A DNA stretch of 64,000 nucleotides from Serratia liquefaciens ATCC 27592 (GTDB taxonomy: Bacteria > Pseudomonadota > Gammaproteobacteria > Enterobacterales > Enterobacteriaceae): the NCBI RefSeq assembly GCF_000422085.1, contig NC_021741.1, positions 3,968,001-4,032,000 on the forward strand, in the 5' to 3' direction. Of this stretch, positions 8,206 through 16,576 are shown in pieces; positions within the stretch are counted from its first letter, which is position 1, and each line of letters starts with the position of its first letter. The notes below the pieces were generated by a model that was not told where the DNA came from, searched no databases, and saw only the letters and a list, made by a program, of their open reading frames with translations. The translations under genes were made by a program, and so were the position numbers.

Positions 8206-8463
8206 TTACTTTTTGGTTTTCTTGCCTGCTTCTGGCTGCTCTGGCTGCTCTGGCTGCTCTGGCTGCTCTGGCTGCTCTGGCTGCTCTGGCTGCTCTGGCT
8301 GCTCTGGCTGCTCTGGCTGCTCTGCAGGATTGTGTTCATCCACCAGCTCGGCATAACCTTTTTTGATCAGCTCGCGACCGTGCAGCTCCTGCGTATCGAA
8401 TGACTCACCGTCATTGACCACCCGGCTACCGAACAAAATCGGCACAAGTGCTTTAACTTTCAT
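8206..8463 (-). CDS. small head-region protein with ten EQP tandem repeats
   Basis: Start at 8463 (MKVKALVPILFGSRV), preceded by AGGAG; 85 aa. Residues 1-40 form a compact domain often seen downstream of HK97-type capsid genes (ILFGSRVVNDGESFDTQE, then IKKGYAEL). The rest is a low-complexity tail of ten perfect Glu-Gln-Pro units ending in a lysine-rich tip, AGKKTKK. Function is unknown; a capsid-associated or connector accessory role is inferred from position. The repeat can change length without breaking the frame. Confidence 0.75.
   Translation of the reverse strand: MKVKALVPILFGSRVVNDGESFDTQELHGRELIKKGYAELVDEHNPAEQPEQPEQPEQPEQPEQPEQPEQPEQPEQPEAGKKTKK
8232..8321. repeat. 9-bp minisatellite, ten perfect copies (CTGGCTGCT)
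   Basis: Ten head-to-tail identical 9-mers, reading as EQP codons on the minus strand of the small head gene. Perfect identity at the nucleotide level suggests recent expansion by slippage or recombination. Spacer-free repeats of this kind are not a CRISPR array. Confidence 0.97.
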
Positions 8464-8511
8464 GAATATCTCCTGAAAAAGCGGCCCAAAGGCCGCCATA
8501 TGTGGAAGCCA

Positions 8512-9732
8512 TTAGCCGCCGGTTGGTGGAGTTGGAACAGTGAAGGCACCCGTAACGAACGCTTCAGGACGTTTTACGGCCAGCGCTACACGCTCTTCGC
8601 AACGAATGGAGATCATGTTTTTCTCGAAGTCGTCGGCGTTTTCGGTACTGATCACCACGTTGGCCTCTTCACGGTCGAAGAGTTGCGCACCTGCACTGAA
8701 TGCACCGGTCAGGAATTTACCCAGGAATGCGGAGGCTTCCGTCGCCACAACCGGCAGGCCCCAGAGCGTCGGGCCAACGAGCGCTGATGGGTTCGCGAGG
8801 ATATAGCGGCCTAGCGTATCCTTGAGCAGCTCAATTTTGGCCCAGTCAGTGAAATGCAGCACATGGCCCGTTGATGGGAAGCGGGCTAACTGGGCCTGTA
8901 ACATCGCCAGACGCAGATCATCAATGCCGTTTTGCATCGCCACTTCGAACGCCGCTTTATACTTCGACGCCTGCGGCATGATGCCCTCCAGGTGAGCACC
9001 GGTACCGTCACCGAACAGAATCTCCTGCTCTTCGACATATTTCAGGCCAAAGCGCAGTTCTGCATCCACCGTCGATTGCAGCTGCGCAAAGTCGTCCAGG
9101 ATCTGCTTGGACGCCTTGAACATGTGCGCCAGGGTGCGAACCGGTGTGATTTTCTCCGCGAACTGGATATCGCTGTACGGTTTCGCCGTGTTTTCAGGCA
9201 CTGCGGCGGCCTTGTTGGTGAAGCCGGTTTGCTGCACCCAGTAAATGGTGCTGGAACCCGTTTTGCCTGGTGCGATCAGGTCGCGGATAAACAGGCGTTG
9301 TTTCGGGGCAGTATCAATCCCCGGCAAGCGCTGCGGCGCCACAATTTGCCCCGGCACATCGGTAGAAATCAGTGCGGCATTCACCGGGATGCTGAGGCGT
9401 TGGTTACCTTGAATACCTGAAGCAAAATCCTTTAGCGCAGACGCAGAAATCACCTGCTGGCCAACGGATTGAATAACCGCTGCAGCATGACTTAATGGCA
9501 TTTGCGCCACATGTTGCTCCAGCTCACCCAAGGCAGACTTCAACGTTTTCTCTGCTGCCTTCATGGCATTCAGCTCGGTGGCCATTTTATCAACGGCATC
9601 TTTTGTTTCTGCCGAAAGCTCGCCGGACTTTTTGGCCTCTTTCAGTGCATCCTCAGCTTTGGCATTAAATTTACTGCTCGCATCTTCGATAGAGGCGGTG
9701 ACTTTTTTCAGGATTTCATTTACTTCAGACAT
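8512..9732 (-). CDS. major capsid protein, HK97 gp5 family
   Basis: A 406 aa protein with a charged coiled-coil N-terminal region (about residues 1-95) that resembles the HK97 delta scaffolding domain, followed by the capsid fold. Recognisable motifs are RDLIAPGKTGSSTIYW, FKASKQILDDFAQLQSTVDAEL, EILFGDGTG..LEGI and the C-terminal RCEERVALAVKRPEAFVTG. The upstream ClpP-like protease would remove the delta domain during maturation. It is preceded by the protease gene by 12 bases. Confidence 0.96.
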   Translation of the reverse strand: MSEVNEILKKVTASIEDASSKFNAKAEDALKEAKKSGELSAETKDAVDKMATELNAMKAAEKTLKSALGELEQHVAQMPLSHAAAVIQSVGQQVISASALKDFASGIQGNQRLSIPVNAALISTDVPGQIVAPQRLPGIDTAPKQRLFIRDLIAPGKTGSSTIYWVQQTGFTNKAAAVPENTAKPYSDIQFAEKITPVRTLAHMFKASKQILDDFAQLQSTVDAELRFGLKYVEEQEILFGDGTGAHLEGIMPQASKYKAAFEVAMQNGIDDLRLAMLQAQLARFPSTGHVLHFTDWAKIELLKDTLGRYILANPSALVGPTLWGLPVVATEASAFLGKFLTGAFSAGAQLFDREEANVVISTENADDFEKNMISIRCEERVALAVKRPEAFVTGAFTVPTPPTGG

Positions 9733-9744
9733 AGTTTCTCCAGA

Positions 9745-10599
9745 TTATTGGCATGCCGAAACCAGCCCACTTAATGCGGCGTCCAGTTTGGCTAAGGTTT
9801 CAGGTGATGCTTCGGCAGCGCTCGGCGTGCCAGTTGGATCGGTAACAGCGCCCGGCGTGTTACCCGTAAGGGCTTTCAGAAGTTTGCGGCGTTCTGACCG
9901 TGGGGTGTTCGCCTTGGCCAGTAAAGAATCCAGCTTGCGCAGAGCCGCTGCGGGTGACTCATCGTCACTGGTGACGGAATCGGAGGAAAGCAGGCCATCA
10001 GCCAATCCCTTCTCGATAGCATCACTGCCACCAATGTAGGTTTCGCTATCCATCATCTGCTTGATGGCATCACTATCGAGACCGGAGCGGGCCGCGTAAA
10101 TATCGGCCATCGCGTTATCGAAAGGCTCCAGATAGTCCACCATGGCGGCAAAATCATGGCGGTTACCTATCGCCACTACCCAGCAGTTGTGGATCATCAG
10201 GAAGGCCCCGCGACCGATCTGAATGTCGTCGCCGGCCATCGCAATGATTGATGCTGCACTGGCAGCCAGACCCAACACTTTTACGGTCACCTTTCCCTGG
10301 TAATCGTGCAGCAGGTTATAAATCGCCAGACCTTCGAATATATCGCCGCCCGGCGAATTAATGTTTACGGTGACGTCGGCACCATTCATTGACCGCAACG
10401 CACCTGCAATACGCTTCGCCGTAACCCCTTCCCCCCAGTAGTCCTGCCCGATAACGTCAAATACAGAAATCGTATTATCGTCAGAGGCTGCGGCTTTCAG
10501 ACCGCCATTCCAGCGATCAAGCGCTGAGGGTAAAGGTTCGCAGGTGACACCCGCGCAGGGGCGCCCCGCCGGCGCTGCCGGAAGTTGTTTTTTTGTCAT
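9745..10599 (-). CDS. head maturation protease, ClpP-like
   Basis: A 284 aa ClpP-fold serine protease. Visible landmarks are VNINSPGGDIFEGLAIYNLL (oxyanion region), GLAASAASIIAMAGD carrying the catalytic serine, and FLMIHNCW with the histidine. The C-terminal third is a low-complexity linker that may act as an assembly tail. It lies between portal and capsid genes as in HK97-like phages and should cleave the capsid delta domain in the prohead. Confidence 0.93.
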   Translation of the reverse strand: MTKKQLPAAPAGRPCAGVTCEPLPSALDRWNGGLKAAASDDNTISVFDVIGQDYWGEGVTAKRIAGALRSMNGADVTVNINSPGGDIFEGLAIYNLLHDYQGKVTVKVLGLAASAASIIAMAGDDIQIGRGAFLMIHNCWVVAIGNRHDFAAMVDYLEPFDNAMADIYAARSGLDSDAIKQMMDSETYIGGSDAIEKGLADGLLSSDSVTSDDESPAAALRKLDSLLAKANTPRSERRKLLKALTGNTPGAVTDPTGTPSAAEASPETLAKLDAALSGLVSACQ

Positions 10600-10612
10600 G
10601 GGGGAGTTGCTC

Positions 10613-11917
10613 CTACGCCGCTTTTTTCAGCGGTGATTGGTCTTCAGGAATGTCAGGGAAAAGGTAGTTATGCAGCTTGGTAATGCTGCTGGCCTGAGCG
10701 CCGAGGTTATTCTGTTTCAAATCCTCCAGTGGGGTCAGGTTAAGCTGCACGGTGTAAATATCTCCACCCGGTATTGGCGGCAGATTTTCAAGCCTGCGGA
10801 CATCGTTGCGGCTCATCCAACCATTTTGCAGCGCGGTGGTGTAATACGCAGAGCGACCGACGCTATCAGCACGCAGCAAGCCTTCAACCGAGAACTCAGC
10901 AAAGTAATCCTCGTCACCATCCAGGAGGCAGCGAGCTATTTCCTGCTCGATGTTCACCAACAGTGGGCGCAAGGTATTGGTCAGGAATATCAGGTTCATG
11001 CCCTCAACGCTTGACGCCCAACTACTCTGCTTCGTGACGTGCCCCACCATAAACGGGGGCACCCGAAACCAGCGGCAAATCTCTTCGATACTGAAAGCGC
11101 GACTTTCCAGAAGCTGTGCAGCCTCTGGATTCATCGTCACGTTCTGGTAGGAAAGCTCATTTTCCAGCACCATCAACTTACCGGCATTTTTTGAGCCGAT
11201 AAACGATTGCAGGCTTTTACGCAGACGCTCTCGCTGCTCTTTGTTCAATGCCGTTTTTGACGATAAAAAACCGGTGCTTTGAAGGCCGTTTTCGAAAATC
11301 TTTGCTGCTGCTTCATCCACGGCCATTGCAGCGCCGAACACATCGCGTCCAGAACTCAAAGGCATCATGCCGCACACGCCATCCAGGCCAAAGCCGCGGA
11401 TATGCATCATACGGTCAACAGGGATCACTCGCTTGGTTCCGTTCTCGGTATACGTATATTCAAGCTTGCCCGTCGGTAGGCGTTTAACCACCATGTTTTG
11501 TGGCAAGAGCGGGTCCAGCGCCACCAGCTTGCGGCCTATCATTTTCTTTTCAACGAACGCATTACCCCGCAAGCAAATGCTGGCCACCACCAGCAACATG
11601 AACCGCGATGGCGTCATTTCCAGATTGGGCCGCCGGCACAATACCTGGTAAGCAGGATGATCCTGAGCAAGCTTGCGGGAGCCATCCGCCTCACGCATAT
11701 ACACTTTTAGCGGCAGCGTGGAGATCGACTCACTGAGCAGGCGAATACAGGCCCAGACAGAGGAAAGCTGGATTGCCTTGTCGGCAGTGACCACCTTGCC
11801 GCTGCTACTGGTGCCAAACCATTCTTGCCAAAATGTCCCGGTGGTGAGACTGATCGGGACACCAAGCCAATTTAAAAGGGCGCTTTTCACGCGCCCCGGT
11901 TGTTTGTTTTTGTCCAT
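10613..11917 (-). CDS. portal protein, HK97 family
   Basis: A 434 aa portal protein. Family landmarks include AIQLSSVWACIRLLSESISTLPLK near residue 50, LKVYMR, RGNAFVEK, and the later EEICRWFRVPPFMVGH with MSRNDVRRLENLPPIPGGD near the C-terminus. Twelve copies form the DNA entry channel at one capsid vertex. The start overlaps the terminase stop by one base (TGATG), a coupled junction. Confidence 0.96.
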   Translation of the reverse strand: MDKNKQPGRVKSALLNWLGVPISLTTGTFWQEWFGTSSSGKVVTADKAIQLSSVWACIRLLSESISTLPLKVYMREADGSRKLAQDHPAYQVLCRRPNLEMTPSRFMLLVVASICLRGNAFVEKKMIGRKLVALDPLLPQNMVVKRLPTGKLEYTYTENGTKRVIPVDRMMHIRGFGLDGVCGMMPLSSGRDVFGAAMAVDEAAAKIFENGLQSTGFLSSKTALNKEQRERLRKSLQSFIGSKNAGKLMVLENELSYQNVTMNPEAAQLLESRAFSIEEICRWFRVPPFMVGHVTKQSSWASSVEGMNLIFLTNTLRPLLVNIEQEIARCLLDGDEDYFAEFSVEGLLRADSVGRSAYYTTALQNGWMSRNDVRRLENLPPIPGGDIYTVQLNLTPLEDLKQNNLGAQASSITKLHNYLFPDIPEDQSPLKKAA

Positions 11918-13662
11918 CAGATACCCACTATGATCGGATCATCAAAAAAGCCTTCTAAATCGCTGTCGTCTTCCTGTATGTCTTCTGCTGCCCCCACGGA
12001 CATTGCCAGCGCAACAATACCGTCTATACGCCCATTGCTGCGGCGCTTGCTGAACACCCGGTTTTCACTTTTATCGGACTCGGTCACGGCGTTGGCCGCA
12101 TTCCAACGAAGGCAGGGATTAAACAGAATGGTGATTTTCTTATCGATAATGAGTTTTTCTAACAACTCGATAGAGTGCGGCATCCAGAGCCCAGACTCTT
12201 TGGATTTACCGAATCCCTGCCCGTGCGGCACAAGAGGAACGGTGATCCCTTCATCTATCAGCTCCGGCTCTAAGTAGTCCATGTGATAACGGTCAAATGC
12301 GATGGACTGCATATCAAACTGCGCCGCCAGTTGGGCGATGCGTTTTGACACTGCGCCATAATCGATAACACTGCCGACGGGGGCGTGAACGTATTCCTCA
12401 CGCACCCAGGCGTCATAAGGAACACGGTCATTTCTGGCCCGGTCGAGTAACGTATCCTTCGGCGTCCAGAACTCAACGAATGCCGTTCTTATCTCTGGGA
12501 AATACAGTGATAGCGCGGTTAAATCTCGCTTGCCGGACAAATCCAGGCCGCCATAGCACATACGGCCCTGCAGTTCGGCAATATCGAATGTCTTTTCACA
12601 GGCCATCCAAACATCGCCGCCAATCCACGGATTCTCAGCATCCACCCACTCGCAGAAGTTAAGACGCCGCACCAGGCTCTCTTTGGACGGCATGCCCCGC
12701 GCATCTTCCACCTGCTCGCGTAAATACTCAGGCTGGAAGGTCTGCCCCATGGAGGGGTTAGCTTTTGCCCAACATGACTCATCCTTGAACGGATCGTCGC
12801 CCTCATCCAGCGAGCAGATAAACGCGAAGAAGGCGTCGTTTTTTTTCTGGCCGGCGGCCAACTGCTTGCCGTACTGGTGATATTCGTAACAGACGCTGGT
12901 TTTATCGTGACCACTGTTCGTGATCATGAAAATCAGTGCCTGCCGCCGGCCTTTGGTACCGGCACGCATCATCTCGACGGCTTTGTTATCTTTGTGCTCA
13001 TGCACCTCGTCAATCAGTGCGCAGTGGGGGCGCGGGCCAGACTGACCATCATCGGAACTGATGGGCCGAAAGAAAGAGCCGGTCTGCAGAAATGCCAGGT
13101 TCCATTCTTTTCCTGCACCGCCAGAAGGATCGATACGCTGCGACAATGCGGGCGACTGATTAACCATCGCCACTGCGTCGCGAAACAAGATCATCGCTTG
13201 GTCTTTTTTCGTCGCTGCCGCATAGACCTCGGCGCGAGGCTCCTTGTCTGCCATCAGGCAATACAGACCAATCCCCGCTGAAAGTGGCGACTTGCCCGAC
13301 CCTTTGCCAGACTCGACATACGCCGTGCGAAAGCGGCGAGAGCCGTTCGCCCTTTTCCATCCAAAAATGGAGCCGACAACGAAAGCCTGCCAGGGCAAAA
13401 GAATAAATGGTGCCCCTTCATGCTCCCCACCATTCAGCTTGAGCACTTTGGCAAAGAAGTCGATCACGCGGCTAACGGCTTCAACATCCCAGTGAAGCCC
13501 CCGGCTTTCTCCCTCAACTAAATCATTAAGGTGACGCTGGCAGGCATTACGTATGTCGGGACCGGCGAGGGTCCTGCCCTCGGTGACATCCAGGGCATAC
13601 TGTGTTGCCGGATCAGGTGCCGAAGAATTCGTCGAGCGGGTCCGTTTCTTTTTTTCCACCAT
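11917..13662 (-). CDS. terminase large subunit
   Basis: A 581 aa packaging motor of the HK97 type (Terminase_1). The ATPase domain carries Walker A SGKGSGKS near residue 120 and Walker B CALIDEVHEH near 215. The C-terminal RuvC-like nuclease includes MCYGGLDLSGKRDLTAL and a late cluster around VTESDKSENRVF. It translocates DNA into the prohead and cuts the concatemer with the small subunit and HNH protein. Its first 50 bases overlap the small-subunit gene. Confidence 0.96.
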   Translation of the reverse strand: MVEKKKRTRSTNSSAPDPATQYALDVTEGRTLAGPDIRNACQRHLNDLVEGESRGLHWDVEAVSRVIDFFAKVLKLNGGEHEGAPFILLPWQAFVVGSIFGWKRANGSRRFRTAYVESGKGSGKSPLSAGIGLYCLMADKEPRAEVYAAATKKDQAMILFRDAVAMVNQSPALSQRIDPSGGAGKEWNLAFLQTGSFFRPISSDDGQSGPRPHCALIDEVHEHKDNKAVEMMRAGTKGRRQALIFMITNSGHDKTSVCYEYHQYGKQLAAGQKKNDAFFAFICSLDEGDDPFKDESCWAKANPSMGQTFQPEYLREQVEDARGMPSKESLVRRLNFCEWVDAENPWIGGDVWMACEKTFDIAELQGRMCYGGLDLSGKRDLTALSLYFPEIRTAFVEFWTPKDTLLDRARNDRVPYDAWVREEYVHAPVGSVIDYGAVSKRIAQLAAQFDMQSIAFDRYHMDYLEPELIDEGITVPLVPHGQGFGKSKESGLWMPHSIELLEKLIIDKKITILFNPCLRWNAANAVTESDKSENRVFSKRRSNGRIDGIVALAMSVGAAEDIQEDDSDLEGFFDDPIIVGI

Positions 13663-14080
13663 TTACATTTACCTTTGACCTGGCCGCTGGCGTCAGACCG
13701 AATTCCACCAAATAGCTTTTGAAGCGCCGATCTGCATCCGCCAACATGGAGACAGCAGGGTTAGCCTTAATCAGAAACCCACCCTCGGTTTGAACTGTAT
13801 AGGTGCGCCCCTCATCGGTGATGGTGTTTCGCAACTGGAGGATGTCGGCATAAATATCGCAGAGGCGCTCAAGCGCAAAAGTATCAGCAACGGTCAAAAC
13901 GCCCATGCCGTCGAGAAGAACGGTCATTCGGCCCCAGGCTGTTTTCCCCCAGTCGGTGAGATGCGCAGGAGGGCTAGGAATTTCGCGTGCCGGCATCGGC
14001 TCTTTATCATTAAGTTTTCTTTTGCCCGGATTGCCGGTTACCACTTTTAGGTGGGTCGGTTTCGGGCGTCGTCCTGCCAT
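13613..14080 (-). CDS. terminase small subunit, P27 family
   Basis: A 155 aa protein with the P27-type start MAGRRPKPTHLKVVTGNPGK and central FALERLCDIYADILQL. It ends with a polar tail containing DPLDEFFG. Small subunits recognise the packaging site and assemble into a ring that regulates the large subunit. The 3' end overlaps the large-subunit gene in another frame, a common arrangement. Confidence 0.93.
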   Translation of the reverse strand: MAGRRPKPTHLKVVTGNPGKRKLNDKEPMPAREIPSPPAHLTDWGKTAWGRMTVLLDGMGVLTVADTFALERLCDIYADILQLRNTITDEGRTYTVQTEGGFLIKANPAVSMLADADRRFKSYLVEFGLTPAARSKVNVNGGKKETDPLDEFFGT

Positions 14081-14204
14081 CGGAACCTCCCAGAAAAAAA
14101 CTTTTCATTTCGCGGTTGTGCGCACAAATGACTAGCGGCGGTCTTTAAAAGCGAGAGGGATGAACTCTTACCCCGCCCCTCCCCATCGTGTTCAAAACCC
14201 GCTA

Positions 14205-14534
14205 TCAGCGGCTCCAGTGCGACGCTGGGTCAAGCGGCAGGCCATCGGGCGTGCACCCTATTACCTTGCCTGTCTTCTCCATACGCTGCTTTGTGGAGTC
14301 ATGGTGAGGTTTGCAGAGACCTTGCCAGTTCTTGCGGCTCCAGAATAGGTGCTGGGCCTTCTTCATTTCCTCTGGCGTCTTCGCTTCTTTCATTCGGTGC
14401 GGCTCTATGTGGTCGACCACAGTCGCCGCTTCAATACGGCCCATCTGCTGACACATGACACACAGAGGATTGGCACGCAAGAAAACCAAGCGTTCAGCCT
14501 GCCACTTGCTGCCATACGGCTTCTTGTTGCTCAT
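14205..14534 (-). CDS. HNH endonuclease
   Basis: I use the ATG at 14534 (MSNKKPYGSKW), which follows GGAGG; it gives 109 aa. The HNH fold is clear: zinc cysteines in CVMCQ, DHIEPH with the catalytic histidine, and LCKPHHDSTK at the end. HNH proteins encoded next to terminase genes in HK97-like phages are required for DNA cleavage and packaging. It is the last gene before terS in the transcription direction. Confidence 0.93.
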   Translation of the reverse strand: MSNKKPYGSKWQAERLVFLRANPLCVMCQQMGRIEAATVVDHIEPHRMKEAKTPEEMKKAQHLFWSRKNWQGLCKPHHDSTKQRMEKTGKVIGCTPDGLPLDPASHWSR

Positions 14535-14596
14535 GAGTACCTCCAATAGAAAAACCAACAGCAAGGTCTAAGCAAAGAGCGCTAACTACCAGGCAA

Positions 14597-14620
14597 TAAA
14601 AAACCCGCCGCAGCGGGTCC
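14597..14620 (-). terminator. Rho-independent terminator within the late operon
   Basis: On the minus strand GACCCGCTGCGGCGGGTTTTTT forms a GC-rich hairpin with a U run. It separates the lysis block from the HNH/terminase block. Full late expression would need the Q-modified polymerase to read through it. Confidence 0.75.
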
Positions 14621-14662
14621 TGTTACCTTAGCTGGCCATCTACAGCCATCTAATAGGTTTAC

Positions 14663-14881
14663 TTATTCTGCATCCATATATGCCTGGATAGCTTCGGCTA
14701 ATGTCGCAACCTCTTGGGCTGCGTACTTCAAATCATTTTCGACCTTGTCACTTCTAATGCAAGCGGTTTGAGCCGCCGCAGAAGCTTTTGCAACTTCTAA
14801 CGCTGCATTCATCGCAATAATTCTTTTGTGTTGTTCGTCAGATACTCTGTTATCTGTTGACTTGAAATAACCTTGCAACAT
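14663..14881 (-). CDS. small helical protein of unknown function
   Basis: A 72 aa ORF with an excellent AGGAGG four bases before the ATG. The protein is alanine-rich and predicted largely helical (MNAALEVAKASAAAQTA..., then AAQEVATLAEAIQAYMD). It lies between the lysis cassette and the HNH gene, upstream of a terminator. No family recognised; a role in late gene function or lysis timing is possible but not shown. Confidence 0.65.
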   Translation of the reverse strand: MLQGYFKSTDNRVSDEQHKRIIAMNAALEVAKASAAAQTACIRSDKVENDLKYAAQEVATLAEAIQAYMDAE

Positions 14882-14988
14882 AAAACCTCCTTATGTAATC
14901 GGAGATTTAAGATTACCCCTATGTTTTTCAAGATTAAAGGAATATCTATAGCATTATCGATGGCACTCATTGAATACCATCTGTAATG

Positions 14989-15201
14989 CTAATCAGAACT
15001 GCAGGAGCCTGAATCGTTGCAGCCACTATCCGAACTGTTGGTGCTGTAATCATTACTGTAATCAGCACCAACGAATACCGGGCTTAGTGGGTTGAGAGGG
15101 TTCAGTAGGTCACTGCCAGTTCCAGCAGCACTCTGTTCTTCCCTACGGCGGCGCTCTTCTTCCTGACGGCGACGGCGTTGCTCATAGAAATATCTGCTCA
15201 T
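14989..15201 (-). CDS. small hypothetical protein, Arg/Glu-rich N-terminus and Ser/Asp/Cys-rich tail
   Basis: A 70 aa protein whose ATG overlaps the Rz stop (ATGA). The N-terminus is highly charged (EQRRRRQEEERRRREEQ) and the C-terminus is acidic, with serines and two cysteines. The coupling to Rz supports it being translated. Similar short genes are common after spanin genes in enterobacterial prophages; their role is unknown. Confidence 0.65.
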   Translation of the reverse strand: MSRYFYEQRRRRQEEERRRREEQSAAGTGSDLLNPLNPLSPVFVGADYSNDYSTNSSDSGCNDSGSCSSD

Positions 15202-15737
15202 GGTTTCTTCCTTTCATCATCAAGCTGACGAATAGCCAGCAGTTGGTTGTTCGCCTTATCGATGGCAGCAAGCAACGGGTCAATCCACAATACCGCCTGG
15301 CAATAGGTCAGCGTGCTGGCGGCAGTGGTGCCAGCACTGGCTGTGTAAGTGTTGGCGGTATCACCTGACATTGCGCCGGAACGTAAACGGTGCGTGTAGT
15401 CGAGCAGCCCACCAGCAATAGCAGCGGGAACAACCAGATCACACGTCGGCTGATTCTTGAGGATCGTACGGTATTCAATTTCTTTCCCCTGGGTGGCCGC
15501 GTTTGTGTTGATGCCGTACTGGCTTGCGGCGGCGCTGATTTCGTTAGCGCGGTGGAACTGAAACGCCTGAGTAGCAATGGTGGTCGTCTGCAGGCTGTTA
15601 TCGCTTTGAAGCTGTTTAATCCTCCCGCCAGCCTCAACCGCGTTTGCGTGGAAGTAAAACGCCAACCTGCTGACGACAATCAAAGCCACCAGCAGCAACC
15701 CGATCGCCATCGTGCGCAAGCTGAATGCAGTGCTCAT
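15198..15737 (-). CDS. Rz-like inner-membrane spanin subunit
   Basis: A 179 aa protein with an N-terminal transmembrane anchor (about residues 9-28) followed by a periplasmic region with helical stretches, the topology of i-spanins. It is identified mainly by position after the endolysin and by the embedded lipoprotein gene Rz1 in another frame. With Rz1 it would fuse inner and outer membranes in the last lysis step. It overlaps the endolysin gene by 4 bases. Confidence 0.85.
   Translation of the reverse strand: MSTAFSLRTMAIGLLLVALIVVSRLAFYFHANAVEAGGRIKQLQSDNSLQTTTIATQAFQFHRANEISAAASQYGINTNAATQGKEIEYRTILKNQPTCDLVVPAAIAGGLLDYTHRLRSGAMSGDTANTYTASAGTTAASTLTYCQAVLWIDPLLAAIDKANNQLLAIRQLDDERKKP
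15308..15478 (-). CDS. Rz1-like outer-membrane spanin lipoprotein, nested in Rz
   Basis: A frame inside Rz encodes a basic N-terminus, a hydrophobic core and a lipobox: RRVIWLFPLLLLVGC, then a short proline-rich mature part ending PVLAPLPPAR. I propose the TTG start at 15478, preceded by AGGGGAAAG, giving 56 aa. A GTG at 15442 would leave only 12 residues before the lipid-modified cysteine. A proline-rich lipoprotein nested in Rz is the classic Rz/Rz1 arrangement. Confidence 0.8.
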   Translation of the reverse strand: MNTVRSSRISRRVIWLFPLLLLVGCSTTRTVYVPAQCQVIPPTLTQPVLAPLPPAR

Positions 15738-16168
15738 GACAAAAACACTTCACGTTCGCCCGCGCGGCGCTTCACAAGACCAGGCATTACCTTGCCATTA
15801 CCAAATTTCCAGCGAGGGAACTGGTCAGCAGCCCCCTGAACATCACCAGCGTTGAATTTCTTCACCAGAGTTGAGCCAGCAAACGCTGGTCCGCCAATGT
15901 TGAACGCCAGCGAAACCATCGCGTCGAACTGGTTCTGTGTCATAGGGCGCTTAATGGCGCTGCTTACCGTCAGCTCAAACACGGCCAAGTCATCAGAAAG
16001 GAATTGCTCTGCCTGCTCTTGTGTGATGCGGTCGCCCTGCTTAACCCCCTTGGTATGGCCCCAGCCAATAGTCCAAGGCTTGCCGCCGGTGCCGGGGTCT
16101 GGATAAGCCACCAGCTCAAGGGACTCGAACCCTTTTATAAAGTTACGGCCCTTGTTACTTGTTCGCAT
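15734..16168 (-). CDS. endolysin, T4-type lysozyme (GH24)
   Basis: Start chosen at 16168 (MRTSNKGRNFIK), after GGAGG; 144 aa. The muramidase core shows FIKGFESLELVAYPDPGTGGKPWTIGWGHT, with catalytic Glu, the Asp region and Thr in the usual E-8aa-D-5aa-T spacing area, then MVSLAFNIGG and a C-terminal VKRRAGERE. There is no N-terminal membrane or SAR segment, so it should stay in the cytoplasm until the holin opens the membrane. Confidence 0.93.
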   Translation of the reverse strand: MRTSNKGRNFIKGFESLELVAYPDPGTGGKPWTIGWGHTKGVKQGDRITQEQAEQFLSDDLAVFELTVSSAIKRPMTQNQFDAMVSLAFNIGGPAFAGSTLVKKFNAGDVQGAADQFPRWKFGNGKVMPGLVKRRAGEREVFLS

Positions 16169-16502
16169 CCTGATTACCTCCACCAAAGCGATTGCCTACG
16201 TACCCAGACAGGAATGAGCTGAGTTTTTTCACGCCTACGAACCCGATAAAACCACCGATGCCGACAGTGAGAGCTTTAGGCACGTCGAAATAATCCAGTG
16301 CGGAATACGTCGTTAGTGCCAGGGCACCACACATCAGCCCTTCAAAAATGGTTTCTTTCCAACCACTGCCGGAGTAAGCCATCCGCAGTACAGCCATCAC
16401 TACAGCCATAATCACGCCGCCAATCGGCACATCACCGCGCCACCAGCTCGCAAACATTTCACTGAATTCCGTCCAGCCATGCGGATTGTTTGGCATTCTC
16501 AT
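16155..16502 (-). CDS. holin, lambda S-like (phage_holin_3 type), dual-start motif
   Basis: The protein begins M-R-M-P-N-N-P-H and has three hydrophobic segments (about 25-43, 56-75, 78-97 of the short form) and a C-terminal glycine-rich polar tail, consistent with a class I holin. The two in-frame ATGs (16502 and 16496), two codons apart with a basic residue between, mirror the lambda S107/S105 antiholin/holin pair (MKMP). The ribosome site GGGGGAGG is better spaced for the second ATG. The gene overlaps the endolysin start by 14 bases. Confidence 0.88.
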   Translation of the reverse strand: MRMPNNPHGWTEFSEMFASWWRGDVPIGGVIMAVVMAVLRMAYSGSGWKETIFEGLMCGALALTTYSALDYFDVPKALTVGIGGFIGFVGVKKLSSFLSGYVGNRFGGGNQDANK

Positions 16503-16576
16503 AACCTCCCCCTGCCGGGGCTGTGCCCGATCGTCGGGTGGTGGAAACAAAAAGCCCCGGCAAATGCCAGGGCGAC

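Noticed and set aside
8232..8321. CRISPR-like array
   Set aside because: The repeats are 9 bp, contiguous and coding, with no spacers.
8082..8366. Alanine/leucine repeat protein on the plus strand and SQS repeat frame on the minus strand
   Set aside because: Both are alternative readings of the EQP minisatellite; only the EQP frame has a ribosome site and a conserved N-terminal domain.
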